Assembly: GCA_964575975.1 (NCBI GenBank)
Contig: CAZNTU010000281.1
Coordinates: 1-6,641 of the forward strand
Direction of reading: 5' to 3'
DNA length: 6,641 nt
Source: G963674505 sp964575975
Lineage (GTDB): Bacteria > Desulfobacterota > Desulfobacteria > Desulfobacterales > SKZT01
The translations under genes were made by a program, and so were the position numbers. Positions 5,573-6,641 of the stretch are shown here, piece after piece. A model generated the notes under the pieces. It saw nothing but the letters and a program-made list of their open reading frames with translations, was not told where the DNA came from and searched no databases. Numbering within the stretch: position 1 is the first letter of the stretch; the number at the start of each line of letters is the position of its first letter.

Positions 5573-6641
5573 ATGGCGCTGGCGTTGGCGACATTCGAAG
5601 GCCGCGAAGACGCGGGATATCGCTGCCGGATAGAATTGGGGTCGAACCGGATGTTCACCTGGTCGGTGGGACCCAAGGAAGTCGTCCGCAAGCAAGGGAT
5701 TCCCGTCGTCAAGGACCCGGTTTACACGGCTCCGTTGCAGGGACCGGTCCACGAGGAGGCAAGAGGCGTCGTCTCCCTGGTCGTCCCCTCGGACATTGTC
5801 GACCGGGAAAACCATTACCTCCAAGTATTCTCCTTCCGGAACGCCAGGAGAGAGGGGCCCGCCATCTCGCCCATCGTGTCTCTGCCGTTCTTTTTGAGAG
5901 ACGAAAGCGTGCCCGGGATCAATTTCAGCAAGGAGCAAGGTATGACCAGCAAACAGTTCAAGCATACAGATACGGTTCCCATGCGGATCAGGGAGATTCC
6001 GTACAGCCGGGGGATGTTCTTCGGCGCCTTGGCCGGACTCGTCCCCCAGATCGCGCCGATGATCGGAAACCTTCTGGGAGGACTCTCCGGCGGAGGATCC
6101 GCCGGGTCGCGTCCCGCCGGAGGGAGTTCCCCCGGTCTTCAAAACATCGTTCAACTGTTGTCGGACCCGGCTGTTCTAAGACAGATCACCGCCCTGATTC
6201 AGCAGATCGCCGGCGCGCCTCGGGCGGCGACTCCCGCCGCTCCGGCGGCCGCGACGCCCCAGGCCCAGCCTGCGGCCGCCCGGCCCGCCGCTGCGCAACC
6301 GGCTGTCCAGCAGGCGCTGAGCCGCCCCGGTCAAAGAAAAAAAAGATATCTGACCGCGTTGTCGCTCCCTTCCCGGCAGTATAGCGAGGCCAAAGTCGCG
6401 CCGGCCCTTCTGGCGGCTCTGCCGGCCCTGATGCCCCTCTTGCAGCAGGTGCTTTCCCCCGAGACCGTTCAATCGGTCGTCAACGCGCCCAACCAGCACA
6501 TGCAGACCGCCATCAACGGCCTGAAGGATCTGGCCCAGATAGGCATCCAGTCCCACGAGCAGGATCTGAGGCACTTGAGGGAGTTGAACCCCGGGGTGCG
6601 GGACGACCAGCTGCACGAGCTTCTAATGAGCATGAGCCTTT
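5573..6641 (+). CDS. Hypothetical protein with beta-rich N-terminal domain and two hydrophobic segments (3' end beyond window)
   Basis: An open frame runs from the ATG at 5573 to the window edge without a stop: 356 residues seen, C-terminus missing. No signal peptide is evident. Residues 10-108 look beta-rich and end like an Ig or fibronectin-III type domain (HYLQVFSFRNARREGPAISP); this is a visual impression. Residues 147-170 (MFFGALAGLVPQIAPMIGNL) are hydrophobic and Gly-rich, and residues 274-296 (KVAPALLAALPALMPLLQQV) form a similar segment. Between them lie a Gly/Ser stretch (169-188), a helical part (189-213), an Ala/Pro/Gln linker (214-248) and a basic patch QRKKR (254-258). Residues 305-356 are polar and helical. 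The ribosome binding site GAGAAAGG (5562-5569) is moderate, while a stronger one lies inside the gene before Met124. The hydrophobic parts could insert into membranes or pack in an assembly; which one is unknown. Confidence 0.88.
   Translation, partial: MALALATFEGREDAGYRCRIELGSNRMFTWSVGPKEVVRKQGIPVVKDPVYTAPLQGPVHEEARGVVSLVVPSDIVDRENHYLQVFSFRNARREGPAISPIVSLPFFLRDESVPGINFSKEQGMTSKQFKHTDTVPMRIREIPYSRGMFFGALAGLVPQIAPMIGNLLGGLSGGGSAGSRPAGGSSPGLQNIVQLLSDPAVLRQITALIQQIAGAPRAATPAAPAAATPQAQPAAARPAAAQPAVQQALSRPGQRKKRYLTALSLPSRQYSEAKVAPALLAALPALMPLLQQVLSPETVQSVVNAPNQHMQTAINGLKDLAQIGIQSHEQDLRHLRELNPGVRDDQLHELLMSMSL
5930..5944 (+). promoter_or_regulatory. Possible internal in-frame translation start (Met124)
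   Basis: AAGGAG (5930-5935) is followed after six bases by the in-frame ATG at 5942-5944. Motif and spacing equal those of the start at 4478 and are better than those of this gene's own start at 5573. Use of it would produce a shorter protein without the beta-rich domain and with both hydrophobic segments. It may also be chance, since Lys-Glu codons readily create such motifs. Confidence 0.4.

Noticed and set aside
5333..6154. Leftward 273-residue frame opposite the last two genes
   Set aside because: It is antisense to two well-supported genes with ribosome binding sites, and it spans their junction.
845..6641. Protease plus bacterial gasdermin defence pair
   Set aside because: Subtilase-type proteases do accompany bacterial gasdermins, but none of the neighbours has the size or the recognisable layout of a gasdermin, so the label is not supported.

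Overview
The window reads as a chromosomal segment of a moderately GC-rich bacterium that decodes UGA as selenocysteine. The main clue is a leftward OsmC-family gene with one in-frame TGA exactly where this family has its reactive cysteine, followed by a candidate bacterial SECIS hairpin. Selenoproteins of this kind are typical of anaerobic or microaerophilic lineages such as Desulfobacterota. The taxonomic guess is inference only; nothing in the window fixes the taxon.

Layout. Positions 1-477 (minus strand) hold the OsmC-like selenoprotein of 158 residues, with Sec at residue 69. A conventional gene caller would break it into two fragments at the TGA. Positions 478-844 are a noncoding divergent spacer with candidate promoters in both directions. 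From 845 to the right edge, five plus-strand genes are packed with gaps of 4, 51, 83 and 12 bases: a subtilisin-like (S8) protease with a complete catalytic triad and no signal peptide (845-2158), a coiled-coil protein (2163-2951), a soluble protein with an acidic tail (3003-4394), a cysteine-free helical protein with a Gly/Ser hinge (4478-5560), and a protein with a beta-rich N-terminal domain and two hydrophobic segments joined by an Ala/Pro/Gln linker, cut by the window edge (5573-6641). Only the protease belongs to a family I recognise.

How the parts may work together. The selenoprotein is probably a thiol/selenol peroxidase-type detoxification enzyme and need not be linked to the divergent operon. 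The plus-strand genes look co-transcribed. A protease with a propeptide-like N-terminus but no export signal, next to a coiled-coil protein and a protein with membrane-active-looking segments, suggests a multi-protein assembly that is processed or triggered by proteolysis. That reading is inference from context. The two points most worth following up are the Sec-containing OsmC gene and the unassigned subtilase-led operon, including a possible second, internal translation start in its last gene.
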